This document shows positions 23,173-35,639 of a stretch of 64,000 nt of DNA, in pieces. Every line of letters starts with the position of its first letter. Position 1 is the first letter of the stretch. Made by a program: the position numbers and the translations under genes. The stretch comes from Larimichthys crocea (lineage: Eukaryota > Chordata > Actinopteri > Sciaenidae): NCBI RefSeq assembly GCF_000972845.2, contig NC_040018.1, positions 10,699,157 through 10,763,156 on the forward strand, read 5' to 3'. A model generated the notes under the pieces. It was not told the origin of the DNA, did not search any database, and worked only from the letters and a program-made list of their open reading frames with translations.

Positions 23173-26010
23173 TGTCAAGTAATATATGTAGCTGATTTAA
23201 TAGAAAATAAATAAATCACTTAGGCGTAGGTTTATCATTAATGACCCGGTAAGTTTTAGTAGTTGGGCCTGTGATAACATGCTAACCACAAAGAGAACTT
23301 TATTTTATTTTTATTTTTATCTCACTGAGTAATTGAACCTCAATCAAGGTTCAAATATTACATAAAAAATATATATCTGTGTCCACTTACAACTAACACA
23401 ACATGCTAACATAATGTTCATCATCCATGTTAACTCTGGTTTCAAGTGCAGTAAGAGACTGTTTACGTTGTGACCTCAGTCAGTGCTCTGCAGGAGTGAT
23501 GGAGCCAGAGAGAGTACACCGTGAGACACTGTGTAGAGAGTAATCGTCCTTGACAGGGATATTAATATTTTAGAAGCCGTAGAAGAGAACCTCCTGCACC
23601 CTGCTGCAGACCTGCTAAAAACTACCCCATCTCTCTCCCTCCAACATTCATCCATTTTTGTTTTACACAAAACATGACAAAAACGTCATTAAAAGATTTG
23701 TATGCAGCTAAAAAGATGATTTTTCTCAAGATCTCTCTTTCTGCTGCCGACTGTAAACCAAGACACACTCATGTACGCACTGACCCATGAATGACAGAAA
23801 ATGTGTACAAAAGTTAGATGCTTTAACCTAAAGGGTTTGAGCATGGTTAGGGTAAAAACTGTCTTGTTCCTCCCTGTTACTCTGTCCTTCACTGCTACCT
23901 AAACAATGGGACTGACTAATCAGTAACATAAGGAGAGATGAATTGATGATCACAATTCATTGGATTGAATTAACATGATTATAAAAATAAAGATTTGCAT
24001 AATGATGTACAATTCAAACATCACCATACAAGTAATGACCAAATACGTGATTTTTTCAATTAATCCACAGAGCGGTTTCATCTTATTTCTTTGGATATTA
24101 CCTAACTATTCAGTTCATACAGATTTCATGTGTGTCTAAATATTGATAATGACTATTGCATAAGGTGACATTTTTGTTTGATGTTAATGTTCAGAGAGGA
24201 TTGATAGACATGTGCATGTGTTTAAAGCAATTAAATCAAGGGTGTGCTTGTTTGTCTGGAGAGTTTGAACTATGGTTGACCTCTCTACATGCACAATGGT
24301 GTCCAAGTGCCTGATTGTGCACGCTTTCTGAACAGTTTGAACAAACAGTAGGTGGAGCAAGGTCTGGAGTAGGCTAGAGTATTTCTATGTATATCATAAC
24401 AGTTGCCACATACGTGAAAAATGAAACACATAGACAACTTTATTGCCTGTTGCTGTTGACTCCTAATATATTGTTATACATTATTATTCTGTCCTTTAGA
24501 CACAGCAGAGCTACAGATATAACCAGCAGCCTTTTCAGACATCTTTATCAAGGGAACCCTTAGCCTAATCTTATCATTTTAATAACATTATGATACAATA
24601 TGGACCTGGGTCACTCACTGCTGACTACAAAAACATTTGTACTGATTGAGTAACTTAGCTGAAAATCTCACTTTATGATAATGTTAGGATTATTGCATTA
24701 GCATCGTCATTAATCTAATAATTTATCATTCATCATTGTTATCATGGCACTACCTCCCTACACCCTTCAGCTTCAACTTCACTTTCCTCCTCCTTTCCTG
24801 TCATGTCCTGCTCCTCACGGCCTCTTCCTTCTACCTGTTGCTGTATAATGGCAGGTACATGAAGGGAGAGACATTAATCTGATGTCCTGCATGAAATCAA
24901 GAGGTTTGAGTCAGCAGCTGTTTTCGTCTGTATGCTGTCTTTGAATCTTCATAGTTAGAATTATTTAACTTACATATCTGAGATGACTGAGTAATTAATA
25001 TTACCGACCCCTCCAACCTAACTTGTACGTCCTCACACAGCCGTCACCACCTTTCTCCTTCTCTCTTCTCTTTCCCTTTCACATTGTGTTGACTGGACAG
25101 GCAGCTGTCACCATCCCACGTTTCTGGCATTTGCAGTTGAGACAGTTCATGATTTGTGGCCACATCTGCCAGACAAAAATATCTTTGAAGTCCTGCTGCT
25201 GTTGGTGGGGGGAAAAAAAATCTGCGGGCAACACTAAAAAAAACATGAAATCTGAGTTGTGTCATTCACTTTTATCCCTCTTTTATTCGTCAACTTTTGC
25301 TTTTACACTGATGGCTGCACATGATGAAATCTCACCTCAACCTCTGAAGCTCTCAAATATTCTCTTTTCAAAGTTAGCTGTGCAACAGTGGAACATCGCA
25401 TGTGGGCACAGCTGTTTACTTTCAATAAACAAGTCCGCTCTTTCTCTTATCCGATGCCTCAATGACAACGTCTCTTGTCAGTGCTTTTCAAAAGTGTTTT
25501 TGTATCTAAAAACATTTATGGCTATAATTTGGTTAGTTTAGACACAAAAATACTTTATCAGAGTCAGAGAAAAAACAAGGTTTAGATTAAAATACTTGGT
25601 GAAGTCACGTCCGAAAGAAGCCATTCTCAACAGTCAGATAACAGGAAGAAAACTGTGGCCTCCTGTGTCCAACATTTTGTTGACCTGTCTTACGTGTAAG
25701 GACTTAATGTTGTATTATCATAAAGAAGTAGTTTGTAAGTGTTCATTGATGTTTCAAACAGCTGCATATCAGCAGCTAAAGAGAGGCAAGATGTAGTAAT
25801 TGTTTGAATAAGGGGATAACAGCGTGATAACAGTCTCTTATAGAGTCATTTTACACATAAGAAGCGGAAAGTCATAAAATTTATGACTGCTATAGTGTAA
25901 AGACACATCGTTTTAGCCATTTCCTGAAATAACATAATGATGTTCTTCTTTGAGGGCAGTCTGTGATGATTCTGATAAATGACTAAGTGACACAACACAG
26001 ACATTACAAA
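23173..26010. other. Intergenic between SULT2 and haptoglobin, no gene supported
   Basis: Includes a 172-codon open frame at 25023-25541, which I regard as chance: low-complexity Ser/Phe/Leu-rich start, no domain, no ATG at its beginning. No recognised transposon. Confidence 0.4.
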
Positions 26011-26012
26011 CA

Positions 26013-26018
26013 TTTATT
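26013..26018 (-). terminator. haptoglobin polyadenylation signal AATAAA
   Basis: Reads AATAAA on the minus strand, 66 nt beyond the haptoglobin stop codon. Confidence 0.7.
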
Positions 26019-26083
26019 AAATGTACAGATTCAATGCATTGCAATGGTTTCTCTACAAAATCAAAAGAACACAGCCTGAAGCT

Positions 26084-29000
26084 CTATGATTGCCATGAGT
26101 ACATCTTAGACATTGCATCAGTGCGCAGAGCAGACGATTGCTCTGTATCTCCTCTCATGACTCTGTGGATCCAGGGCAAATACGAGGACATCTTCATATA
26201 GACTCCGTACTTGTAGCTGGTACAGGACTTGTCATAGGAAAGGATCCCTGCAGCGTAAATGTCCCCAGTTTCAGCATCTTTGACAGCTAGAGCGCCTCCT
26301 GCATCACCAAAACAAACATTTTGCCCGTGCATCGGTTGTCCGGTGCAGAACATGTTGTCATCTACAGCTGGTGTGAGTGCGATTCTTTCATATTCTGCCT
26401 TACACTCAGAGTGATTGGCAAGAGGCAGTACGAGGTATTTGAGTGATGTAGCTTGGGTGAGTAAGACTCCCCAGCCCCAGCCGGTGATAACCCCTGACCC
26501 TCCCACGGTGTCTGCCAGGTCCTGGCCTGTCTCTGGCAGGGGGATGGGTGTCACTTTATTGCTCATAACCACAGGCTTCTTCAGCTGGATCAGAGCCAGG
26601 TCATTGTCCCAGTCAGATTGGTTCTGGAATCTTGGATGGAGAACAATCTGCAGGAGAGGAAAATACAAGAGAGATTAAGTTTGATTGAGTGTTTGATCGT
26701 TAATCATTTTCAAGGCGTGGATCATCAGCAGACCTGAGATGGGCTGAATGACGCCTGGGTGCTCTAATAAGCCACCTGTAACGGCACCTATAAACAACTG
26801 TAAGCCTTAACCAGGCTGTAAACATGTATATTTCTGCTGTGAAGGTTGACATGTTCAGCCTCAAGTGGCCGCTCGAGACATTACAGCACTTCTGCATTGG
26901 CTTAATTTCTCAGACATGGAGGTTGCCGCTTGTTTTAGATGAGTCAACAAAGGCTCAGTAATGTCCTAAAACAGCTAATCAAACAGGAGTAAATTGTATA
27001 TTTATCTGGGACATTTTCATCTGCGCTTTAATAAATGTGGTGTACTGGTGAGTATTTCCAGAAGGACATAGCACCAACTCAACATAAACTTTACCTCATG
27101 GTAACAAGGTAAAGAACATGCCACCCATAATGTTGCATGGTTTGGCTCATTTGTGTATTTTTTTATTAGCAGTGTCTGTGGCACGGAGGAATACACACCA
27201 AGCTTACATGGATACAAAGACAATATTAATTAGAAGAAGAAAACAGAATATTTCCAGCCATGTTCTTTGAAGGTTTGCATATTCAATTATGCTTTGAGAA
27301 AACTGTTTTACCACTAAGTGTTGTTGACCCTGAATTCTGAAATCAAGGCAGTTGCTCTTAGAGAAAGAAGGACTTTAATACATTTTACATTTATTTCCTG
27401 CAATTTAATACTTGATTATGGGTATTTATGGAAATCATTTTTTCCCCTACAACTTTAAATTGGCTGCAGGAATCTAGAAAATGATCAAAGAAGAAAAACA
27501 TTTCTATTTAACCTCCATCAAAAGTTTTTCTAGCTCACCTTTTCTACAGCGACCTCTGTGGAGGCATCGGCTTCTTCCCGTCGTGTGATTCCCAGGTACA
27601 CTTTAGGAATGACGGGACCTTTTCCTTTAATGTCCTCTCGACTCTTCCTGACAAAAAGGTTCCTGCCAGCCGTCAAAATCCAGCGGTCAGAGATGAGAGC
27701 ACCACCTGCATAACCTCCATCCAGAATACTGTCACTGAGGAAGATCATGGCCTGCCAGGGGACATGAGGAGCCAAAAGCCCTCCAACCATTCGCTTGGAA
27801 CGAAGCGATGATAATCTGGAAGCTGAGACATAAACATAGACATAGTTATTTTCTTTTTTGTATTTGATTATTATTGCCTACAATGTAAATTTAGATGAAC
27901 GAAACGAGACAATACAATTAAACTGATAAGAGTGTCCCACAGGGGTCAATATTAGGACCCTTAGCATGTATATATGAATAATCATCTACCTACACTGAGT
28001 CGTGTTAGGCCACTCACTGGTGTTTCAGACAATAATCTCGGTTAGAGCTGGGAGTGTTGGGTGCTGATACACAAAATGTTTGATAACTATGAGGAGAGCA
28101 GTAGGACAGAGACGGTGAGTGGACTGGTTATATTTTGCTTTGAAAGGACCAGAACAAGTTGAACCAGACTCGTGCATGGCGGCCAAACAGGCGAGCACAA
28201 CAACAAACTCACAGATGGATGTGACTTATATACTCAATATATTGTCTATAGATCTCTGTGTTTTTTAACTTATGGTGACCAGTGTTGCTTGTGTCTTGCT
28301 GTGGCGTGTGTAGCTCTCATAGTCAGCCATTTATGTTGTTGTATAATTGATGATCAGTTACATGCACAGGCCGCTGTCCTTCTTTAGAAAATGAATTTAT
28401 CATTGGTTTGGATGTAAGGGCTTGGTAGTACTGTTCACATCAGGATCGCTGTGATGTTGTCCCACTAGTCTGTGTATGTGGAGCTGGTAATGCACTTTAT
28501 TCTGAAGCCTGATTGAGTCAAAGTGTTCTTTAATTTAATAGTTCTATCATTTAACATCATCATCAGAGTACATTTTAATTGACCTACTTTTCTTTCTTTC
28601 CATCCTCCCTGTTTTTACCCTGATACCATCTTAACAAGACTTTCTCCAGGTTACACTGTCTTTGATGATGTTTCTTTATAGTTAGATAGATTATATATTA
28701 TTTGTGTGTCTATGGTTGTTTTGTGACCGTGTTTCCCTATATATATCTTCTATGTGTAACATGTTTCTCTTGATCTCTGTGATATCTGTTGAATAAATAA
28801 AGTAAAATGTCTGCTGAGTCCAAAAATAACGAACGCTTCAGCGGTTTGAAAAGTTTACCTTTCTGCGCCAAACACTTTTGTTCTCTTTCGTTTTCCCTCT
28901 CACAGAACTTAAACATTTTTAATAAAATATGATCTCCTCGACAGAAGGGTTATCACACTGAAGCACGAGCACTGCAATCATCAGAGCATATTCTTATCAG

Positions 29001-31162
29001 TTACTGTTAAATGGGGGCTCTGTTGTCTGAATGTGATGCTTTCATGCTCTAAAGAGCTTGCTGCAGAAACCTCTAATTATTCATCTCGAAGCGACGAAGA
29101 GGACTCATCCTCTCTCACTGTGCTTTGATCTGTGATAACTGCTCACGATCATTAATCCTGTTTTATTCTACATCCTGTACCAGGAATGATTTCCAGTGTT
29201 TTGTTCAATCAGTTAAATTAAAATTAAATTAAAAACACAGTACACACACAATGGCTTACAAGCATAATTAAATGAATGAATGGCTAATTAGTTTGATGCT
29301 TCGGAGAGAGTGCATACACACAAAATGGATTGTTGTTAAATGTTTTCTGTCATCTTTTAAGTGATAACAAGCTCCCTTCTGTTATCAACAAATGGATTTT
29401 AAACACGCCTTGATTTTGTGGAGTTGCTGTTCTCTGGTTTATTGTAATTTTTTTTTTTAAAGGAGTGTTTGAGGAGAAGAAGGATTTTCTTTGTCAAAGG
29501 CAGCATTACAGCCAAGTAAAGAGTTATATCTTAAATAAGCAGCAATAGCCCAGACCTCAGATCCCACAGGGAAGCCTGTGTGATTTCATGCAGGAGTTAT
29601 CTATCTGAACAGCAGCTGTCGAGGAGGTATCGGTGCAAAACTTCAGAGATCTGGAGCCTGCGGTCGCTTGGATTCACTTGAATGTGTTTAGGAGTTAAAG
29701 GCTGCTGTTTAGATCACAGGAGCTTCGCATAGGTCATTCCATACTAATGTGAGGTTATATGCTGACTGTTAATGTGTTCCCTGTTTAATTCTGTTGGAAT
29801 ATTTCGGAAGTGTGCTATTTAATTAGTAACTGGATGGATCACTATCAAATATGGTCCAGATATAGTATATATGAATCCCAGACAATCTGATTGCCTTTTG
29901 CATCACCAGCAGGTCAAAGTATCCACAATTACCCAAAGAACTGCCATGAAATCTGGCACACACATTCATGTCTCCCAGTGACAGAGTTGTTATAACTTTG
30001 ATGGTCACTTTCCTTCTCACCAAGCACAATCATTATCATCATCATCATCTTGGTTTATAGCTGTGGAAGTCCCTGCCTGATGGATTCATGCTGGCAATCT
30101 CAGTATCATCTCTGAAATCTCTAATATTTATTCTTTCTTTCTCTTAACTTATGGGTTTGTTGTGTTGTTTTGAATTATTTGATCTTGTTCAACTTTCTGA
30201 TTTTGGATTTGATTTACTTTTTCATTCCTTCAATACTGTTTTTACTCTACTGCATTTTTAATTTGTATTTTTTAAGATATTTTTTGGGCTTTTGAACCTT
30301 CATGGGAAAGATGAGATGCAGCAAAGGGCCACAGGTCGGAATCAAACCTAAGGCCACTATGACAAGGGCATGGGATGCACACCCCGAATTTTAATATTTT
30401 AACCAAAATATGTGCAAAATAAAGATGTTCCTAAGATGTACTAAGATGGTGATGGGATACATTCGCATGTTGGCGTTGTCATCATGAGTATTAGCATGCC
30501 GACTTTAGATTTCCACTCATAGCAAGGTTTGTGCAGGTTGTACTTTCTTTCTTACTCATCACATAAAGAACCCTACCTACAAATATTATTTCCATTATAA
30601 ATGTGGAATGCTGATATAAAAGTTAGACAACGGTTGTGTTTATAGATGTTAGTGTGTATCTGTGTGTGATACCTGAGCGTTTCATCCTCTCCTCAGTGTG
30701 AGCCAGACAGGCCAATGAAACCAGGAGAAGCACAGCCAAAGAAAACCTTCAAATAACGACAGAATTGCACCAAACATTGAGACAATGGCAATGAAACGGA
30801 GCTAGTGTAACAATTAAGAATGACAATTAGTGAACAAATTGAACAGTTATTTAATTACAGAATTCAATAATTAAACATCTGATTCATGACAGCTCACAAA
30901 ACATTATTGAAAAAAAATAAGTTAGGAGTTTTTTTTTGTTTTGAATTAGATCAGACCTCAGGTATAGAGATTTTCTTTTGTGGTAAGTAATGATAAGTCT
31001 TTTTTTGCTATCTTAAGTACGTACCATTACATGCTGAGGAAGAGAGATTTATATTCAGGTCTATTCAGAGAGATATTACAAAGAATAGAGTACATACTGT
31101 TGTATATGTATATATATATAATATGTTATTACAACTTACCCCATCTTGTTGACAAACTCCAT
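26084..31162 (-). CDS. hp: Haptoglobin, complete, 4 coding exons
   Basis: Secreted plasma protein that binds free haemoglobin; a chymotrypsin-fold protein without protease activity. Exons on the minus strand: 31140-31162, 30673-30746, 27539-27822, 26084-26647; all GT-AG with matching phase; 314 aa. Signal peptide MEFVNKMGFSLAVLLLVSLA (hydrophobic to about 22). A short alpha segment ends LRSKR43, then the beta chain starts MVGG (44). The catalytic His is replaced (TAGRN, Arg86), Asp143 is kept in DNDLALI, and the catalytic Ser is Ala243 in VCFGDAGG, the haptoglobin hallmark. Four mature Cys (209, 228, 239, 269) fit the two intra-beta disulfides. PIPLPE (Pro163) replaces the Cys that joins alpha and beta in mammals, and no Cys or CCP module is present before the cleavage site. 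Sequons NQS (136) and NHS (205). About 20 extra C-terminal residues follow PWIHRVMRGD. Absence of CCP modules agrees with published descriptions of fish haptoglobin (memory). Confidence 0.94.
27925..27965 (+). mobile_element. Tiny LINE reverse-transcriptase remnant
   Basis: In haptoglobin intron 2. One frame reads [11 protein letters not shown], the reverse-transcriptase PQG motif, but nothing recognisable continues on either side. Confidence 0.4.
29815..30015 (-). repeat. Fragment of a teleost repeat (GGAACATGAATGTCTGTACC type)
   Basis: Minus strand contains AGTGATCCATCC-like, CCATGAAA, GAATGTGTGTGCC and GGGAGACATGAATGTG blocks found, less decayed, at 62780-63070. In haptoglobin intron 2. 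Confidence 0.4.
30265..30385 (-). mobile_element. Decayed SINE fragment
   Basis: Reads, on plus, TTTTTTGGGCTTTTGAAC, GAGATGCAGCAAAGGGCCACAGG and TCGGAATCAAACC, matching the tail, body and B-box side of the SINE type also seen at 32940-33104. In haptoglobin intron 2. Confidence 0.5.
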
Positions 31163-31220
31163 CTTCTGCAGTGATCGTCAGGATTTTTCCTGTGTGCTGT
31201 GCATTCATGGAGCAGGGAGG

Positions 31221-31228
31221 TATTTATA
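31221..31228 (-). promoter_or_regulatory. haptoglobin TATA box TATAAATA
   Basis: TATAAATA on the minus strand, 59 bp before the start codon; predicted transcription start near 31198, giving a 5' UTR of about 35 nt. An out-of-frame ATG at 31208-31206 would lie upstream of this start and so outside the mRNA. Confidence 0.65.
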
Positions 31229-31286
31229 TCTGCTGATAGGTAGAGCCTCTTGCTCTGGAAATTTCTGCCTGGCACAAAAAGGTTGA

Positions 31287-31295
31287 TTCCTGGAA
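31287..31295. promoter_or_regulatory. STAT-type palindrome TTCCTGGAA
   Basis: Matches the STAT3 consensus TTCNNNGAA exactly and lies about 90 bp upstream of the predicted haptoglobin transcription start. Mammalian HP is an IL-6/STAT3 acute-phase gene with elements at a similar distance (established). Function here is inferred from motif and position. Confidence 0.45.
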
Positions 31296-31299
31296 TCTG

Positions 31300-32900
31300 A
31301 ACAAAACGGTTATGAAATCTCACTTTCATATCAGCCTGATTCAGGAAAAAGAACATTTACCTATGACTAAGATTTCTGACACATTCAGCACCGGGTTCTT
31401 TTTATAAAGAAAATTCAGCTCACTGTGTAAAATGACTAATAACAAGGAGATCACAGTACAACAGAGATTTCTTCAGTTTGATCATTTAGTGTTGAACATT
31501 TTGTTTGTTGTGTTTGTGCTTTAATGATAAATTTAGACGTGCTTTAACTGTTTAGCTCATCTGTGGATCCTGTGTTGATTGTGATAAGACTGGAGGTTTT
31601 GCAATGTCAATTTCTTTGGTCAGCATTTAATAATTTTGCAATACAGGACAACCTGTTCGTGCTGTTTGCATCATAGTTGAGTAAAAGTAAACAAAGATGA
31701 AAGATTTGACTGATTTCTCCTGTGGATGACAAATAATTGCAAAACAGTGTTCTGTTTCATCTGTTATTACAGAAAATAAGGCACATGTTGCCTCATTAGA
31801 TTTCTCTGCAGGGAACAAAAACAATATTTTCCTGATTTTCCTGACAGTAAATAGTTAACTGTAATTCAGATATGTGCTGCAGGGAGTAAAGTCCAGTATT
31901 GCCGCTTTGGGTGTTTTCAAGAGGTTACATAGAGGTTACAGAGGATTGTTATTATTAATTTCAGAGTTTGCTGCCTCATTATTGTATTTTCCAACTCAAA
32001 CATAATGGTTAGTGTTATCACAAGATACATTATAATGCACGCATTACTATGTTTGAAATAAGGCCCAACAAAAATAAATACATTTTGTGTTAATCATCTG
32101 ATTTTGCATTTTATTTTCCATCTTCACAGTCTGTCGCTTCTGGTTTTTGGCAAAGTATGAAACCATTCAAACAGTTCCTGTGATTGAAATTGTCAACCTC
32201 CAGCCAAAACGAATGACTCAGCACACTGTGTGACACTGATTTTATATTAACATGACAAAAATAGTGCTTGATTCTTTTCACTTCAAAAACCCTCTTACAA
32301 GCACATATGTGGTATGACAAATGTATGCAGAGTGTTTAATCACAGTGTATTGTAACTATAGGAGAATATGTACATGAATACTAACACAGAAAATGAGCTC
32401 CCTTTCCCTACATGCATTAGTAAAGCACAGTAAACAGAGTGCAGATTCATATCTTGGACTTGAAGAGCTAGTTTAATTGTGCAAAAGGATTTAACATTGG
32501 GTTCTTGAGAATCTTAAGAAACGACTTCCTGGGGGTGATCAGTTAAACCAAATAACCAAACATGAAAATCACAGAATGCTAATTTAAAATGAAGTCATTT
32601 TATGGTGGAAGAGTTATTAAAGCTTGTACAGTATTCGGAGACCCGAGGCAAGTGTTCTGTTAGCTGGATCAGCCACAGAAGCTGTTCATCTAGGAAGCAC
32701 ATCTCAAAGTCAGCACTTAAAACTCGGATCACCATTTTATTTGAATTGCGCTCAGCTTCAGACTACACAGGCTAGGTACACGTCAAATAAAATTCTGACA
32801 TTGCAGACATGATGAAATACATCAAAAAACTACAACTAATCATTATGTCATGAGTCCAGATCCTTTTCTCGAGTCACAACATTTACAACATTTTTCCATT
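31300..32900. other. Intergenic upstream of haptoglobin, nothing recognised
   Basis: No exon or element could be supported. Contains the distal upstream region of the haptoglobin gene. Confidence 0.4.
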
Positions 32901-32934
32901 ACTGTGTGGTGCATGTAGAGTTACTGTATGAGGG

Positions 32935-33104
32935 GCTGAGTGAAGCTGCTCAGGGTTCGAATCCGACCTGCGGCCCTTTGCTGCATGTCATTCCCCATCT
33001 CTCTCTCCCCACATTCCTGTCACTCTTCTGCTGTCTCTATCAAATATAAAGCTTTAAAAAAAAGCCCCCCCCCCCAAAAAAAAAAAAAAAAAAAAAAAAA
33101 ATAT
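32935..33104 (+). mobile_element. SINE with B box and long C/A tail
   Basis: Contains the B box GGTTCGAATCC (about 32955), then GACCTGCGGCCCTTTGCTGC, a CT-rich block, CTGTCACTCTTCTGCTGTC, ATCAAATATAAAGC and AAAAAAAAGC followed by (C)11 and a run of A. The tRNA-like head before the B box is eroded. Plus orientation. Confidence 0.7.
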
Positions 33105-34120
33105 ATGTCTTTAAAAGAAAGGTGCCAAAATCAGATAAGTCTGAATCTGAGCCATCAACTTTGTCATCCAAGGTTTGCCCGGTGGCGAGGGTAGTTGAGG
33201 CGAAGAAAGGATGATGACAGCAATGTGTCATACGGTTTCATCTTTACTGGGCATCCATCATCGCCTCTTTCTGTGTGCCTGGTACGTGGTATGAAATTAT
33301 CAAATCAAACAATGGCTCCGAGCAAACTTAAAAGACACCTGACAATAACTCATCCTTCACAAGGCAGCTAAAAGGGGTAGGAGTATTTGATTTTCTTTTG
33401 AAAAGTCAATACAACTGACAAGATCAAGCGATGATGAAATGTGCAAAAGTGTCAGGCACTAGCACTGAAGGCTAGTAGCAAAGGCCACATAAGAAGCCAC
33501 ATAATTGCCAAGACGGTCATATTGGCAACATGCACAGGAATTGTAGAGTGTTCGTTTTTAAATACACTTTAGACTGGGGTGATTTTGCATATTTTTAAAG
33601 TGTGCTGTGACTGAAAAAAGTTGAGAAACGCTGCCCTAGAGGATTATTTCTTGTAACCTTGGTGATCATCGGACTACCTCTACTGTGACGCTGATATTTC
33701 TTTTTTTTATTTATTGAACAATGATTAAATGGATTGCCATGAGACATTGTCCCCCCAAAGATAAACTGTAACTGTGTAACTGTGCAGATTGTTTTTTAGT
33801 ATTCTTTGGGAACCTTTATTTAAAAGCAGACAGTAGAGATGTGACAGAAAATTGACACCTTTGCAATTACATGGTTAGCATCTTTGAGGCCTAAGTCACC
33901 AGGAATCCCCCTAAAACCAGGATTTAAATAAACCTGTTTAGCTTTAAAGAAAGCCCTCACATAGTGACTTATAGAGGAAAATATCTTGCTGTCTATCATA
34001 AATGAAACAGAATTTGTCATTCCCACCTCATAGAAAATACAGGTGTATGCTGCCTGCTTTATGTTGTATTATTCATAGCATGACCTCTACCACAGCTTAT
34101 GCCATACTATTTGGCAGCAG
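33105..34120. other. Intergenic, nothing recognised
   Basis: No gene or element could be supported. Confidence 0.35.
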
Positions 34121-34924
34121 GCTATAAATATGTTGTTGCGTGCTGTAGCATTACAAGACCAGTCACTCAGGCTACTCGGACCCCATGTGTAATCATCCAG
34201 AAGGCAGGTTATACCTTATTGGAAAGCTGAATAATACATACAATATGACCCTTACCATAACATGGAATGTGTGCTATTGTTATTTATTTGGCAGGTTAAC
34301 AAAGCCCTTGAGGATTAAGTTACATAATGCTGCTCAGCATAGCTGTCCGCATCATCAACATTTCTTCAGCATGTACAGTATATATCAAAATGTGATCTAT
34401 AACTTCAATGTCTTTGCTGTTCAAAAACTAAATCCTTTGTATACAGATGGAGCATCAAGGCAAGGGCAAATCAGTGATGTGTCTTGCAACGTGTTCCCCA
34501 GTGTTTCATGTGTAAGGTAAGTGGTCTCACTTCGCTGCTGTATTCTCTGCTCCCTAAGGAGAAACAAAGAGGATGGGATGTGACCGGTGTGCCAGACACC
34601 ATCAAAGTCATGCACACAGGTTCAAGCTATTCACTTGTCTCTGAGCACAGTGGTTACAGATCAATCGGTGTCCTATAAGGAACAACTGACAGCTACAGTA
34701 TGAGCTACAGGGCGTGTTTGCATAGAGCCTGCTAACATCAGTTATATTATTATTTTAAAGGAGAACAAAGAAGAGAGAAGAAGGATTTGGAAAAGATCTT
34801 ATACTTATATCCTCACTAGCTTCAGTAAGAGTTTGACCATGTTATATGGCTCGTTGATCTGAAAGTTCAACCATGATAGACAGTGATAGACAGATAATTG
34901 GATTGGATTTGGTGGTAGAGGTTT

Positions 34925-35000
34925 TGTGTGTGTATTGTATTATATGACCACACTTCAGTTTGAGCATTAAAATGGATGTTTATCAGGGCAGTCAGGCTCT
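34925..35000 (+). repeat. Direct repeat, copy 1 (partner at 35951-36024)
   Basis: About 73 bp starting GTGTGTATTGTATTATATGA and ending GGGCAGTCAGGCTCT; the partner copy differs by only a few bases and one 1-bp indel. The pair lies about 1.02 kb apart. Confidence 0.9.
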
Positions 35001-35310
35001 ACTCACATTTGAATAATTATCTGTCACCTGTCTATCAATCACCTAGCCTGTATTTTTTCAGTGTACCATGTTCCAAACAGTTTCCAACAATGGCCTCACA
35101 GATGCTTTTGTGTAACAAACCATCTGGCACATATAGTAGCCTCTCTCTGTCTTCGACTTTGTTTCCATCTCTGTCTTTCTCGCACATTGTGTCTTTTTTA
35201 CAACATCCCAAAGCACAGGAGTCAGAACAAGAGTCAGCAGTCTGGAGGTGAAAATCACATAGAGTGAAGGTGTACAGCGAAAGAAAAGAAAGAGATGCTT
35301 AAACATGCTT

Positions 35311-35470
35311 TAAAGGAGAAGTGTGTAGAAAGTGTTTAGTTTGTCTGTTCTGGGCTACTGTAGAAACATGGTGGACTCTGTGGTAGAGGACCCAGCATCA
35401 AATTCTAAGCCACGTAAACATAATCATTCTTATTTTCAGGTGACTATACACTAATTATATTCCACATTGT
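35311..35470. mobile_element. TTAAAGG-type MITE, copy B (partial)
   Basis: Left end TTAAAGGAGAAGTGTGTAGA followed by TTCTGGGCTACTGTAGAAACA and ATGGTGGACTC, the order of this MITE family. The right terminus is not clear. Confidence 0.55.
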
Positions 35471-35639
35471 AAAAATAGAGCCCGAGCACGAGAGATTAGT
35501 GTTAAGTGACAAGGGGGAGAAGATGAGAGGCTGTGGAAAGAAAATGCTGCGGCGGACTTTACCTTGATGCTCTAGGGTGTGTGTGTATGTGACAAGGACT
35601 GAAAGCCACGCAGAGGGTGAGGGGAGGAGAGGGGAAGGG

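Noticed and set aside
22889..23214. Frames rich in Cys-Val, Thr-His and Ile-Tyr repeats
   Set aside because: Direct translations of (TG)n, (CA)n and (TA)n microsatellites. The same holds at 2365-2656 and 5722-6015.
24744..24851. Hydrophobic open stretch ending in GGCAG/GTACAT, possible signal or membrane exon
   Set aside because: Weak donor, no partner exon, all three frames open over a pyrimidine-rich tract.
25023..25541. Longest single open frame outside the genes, 172 codons, plus strand
   Set aside because: Does not begin at ATG, composition is low-complexity Ser/Phe/Leu then mixed, no domain, no splice context.
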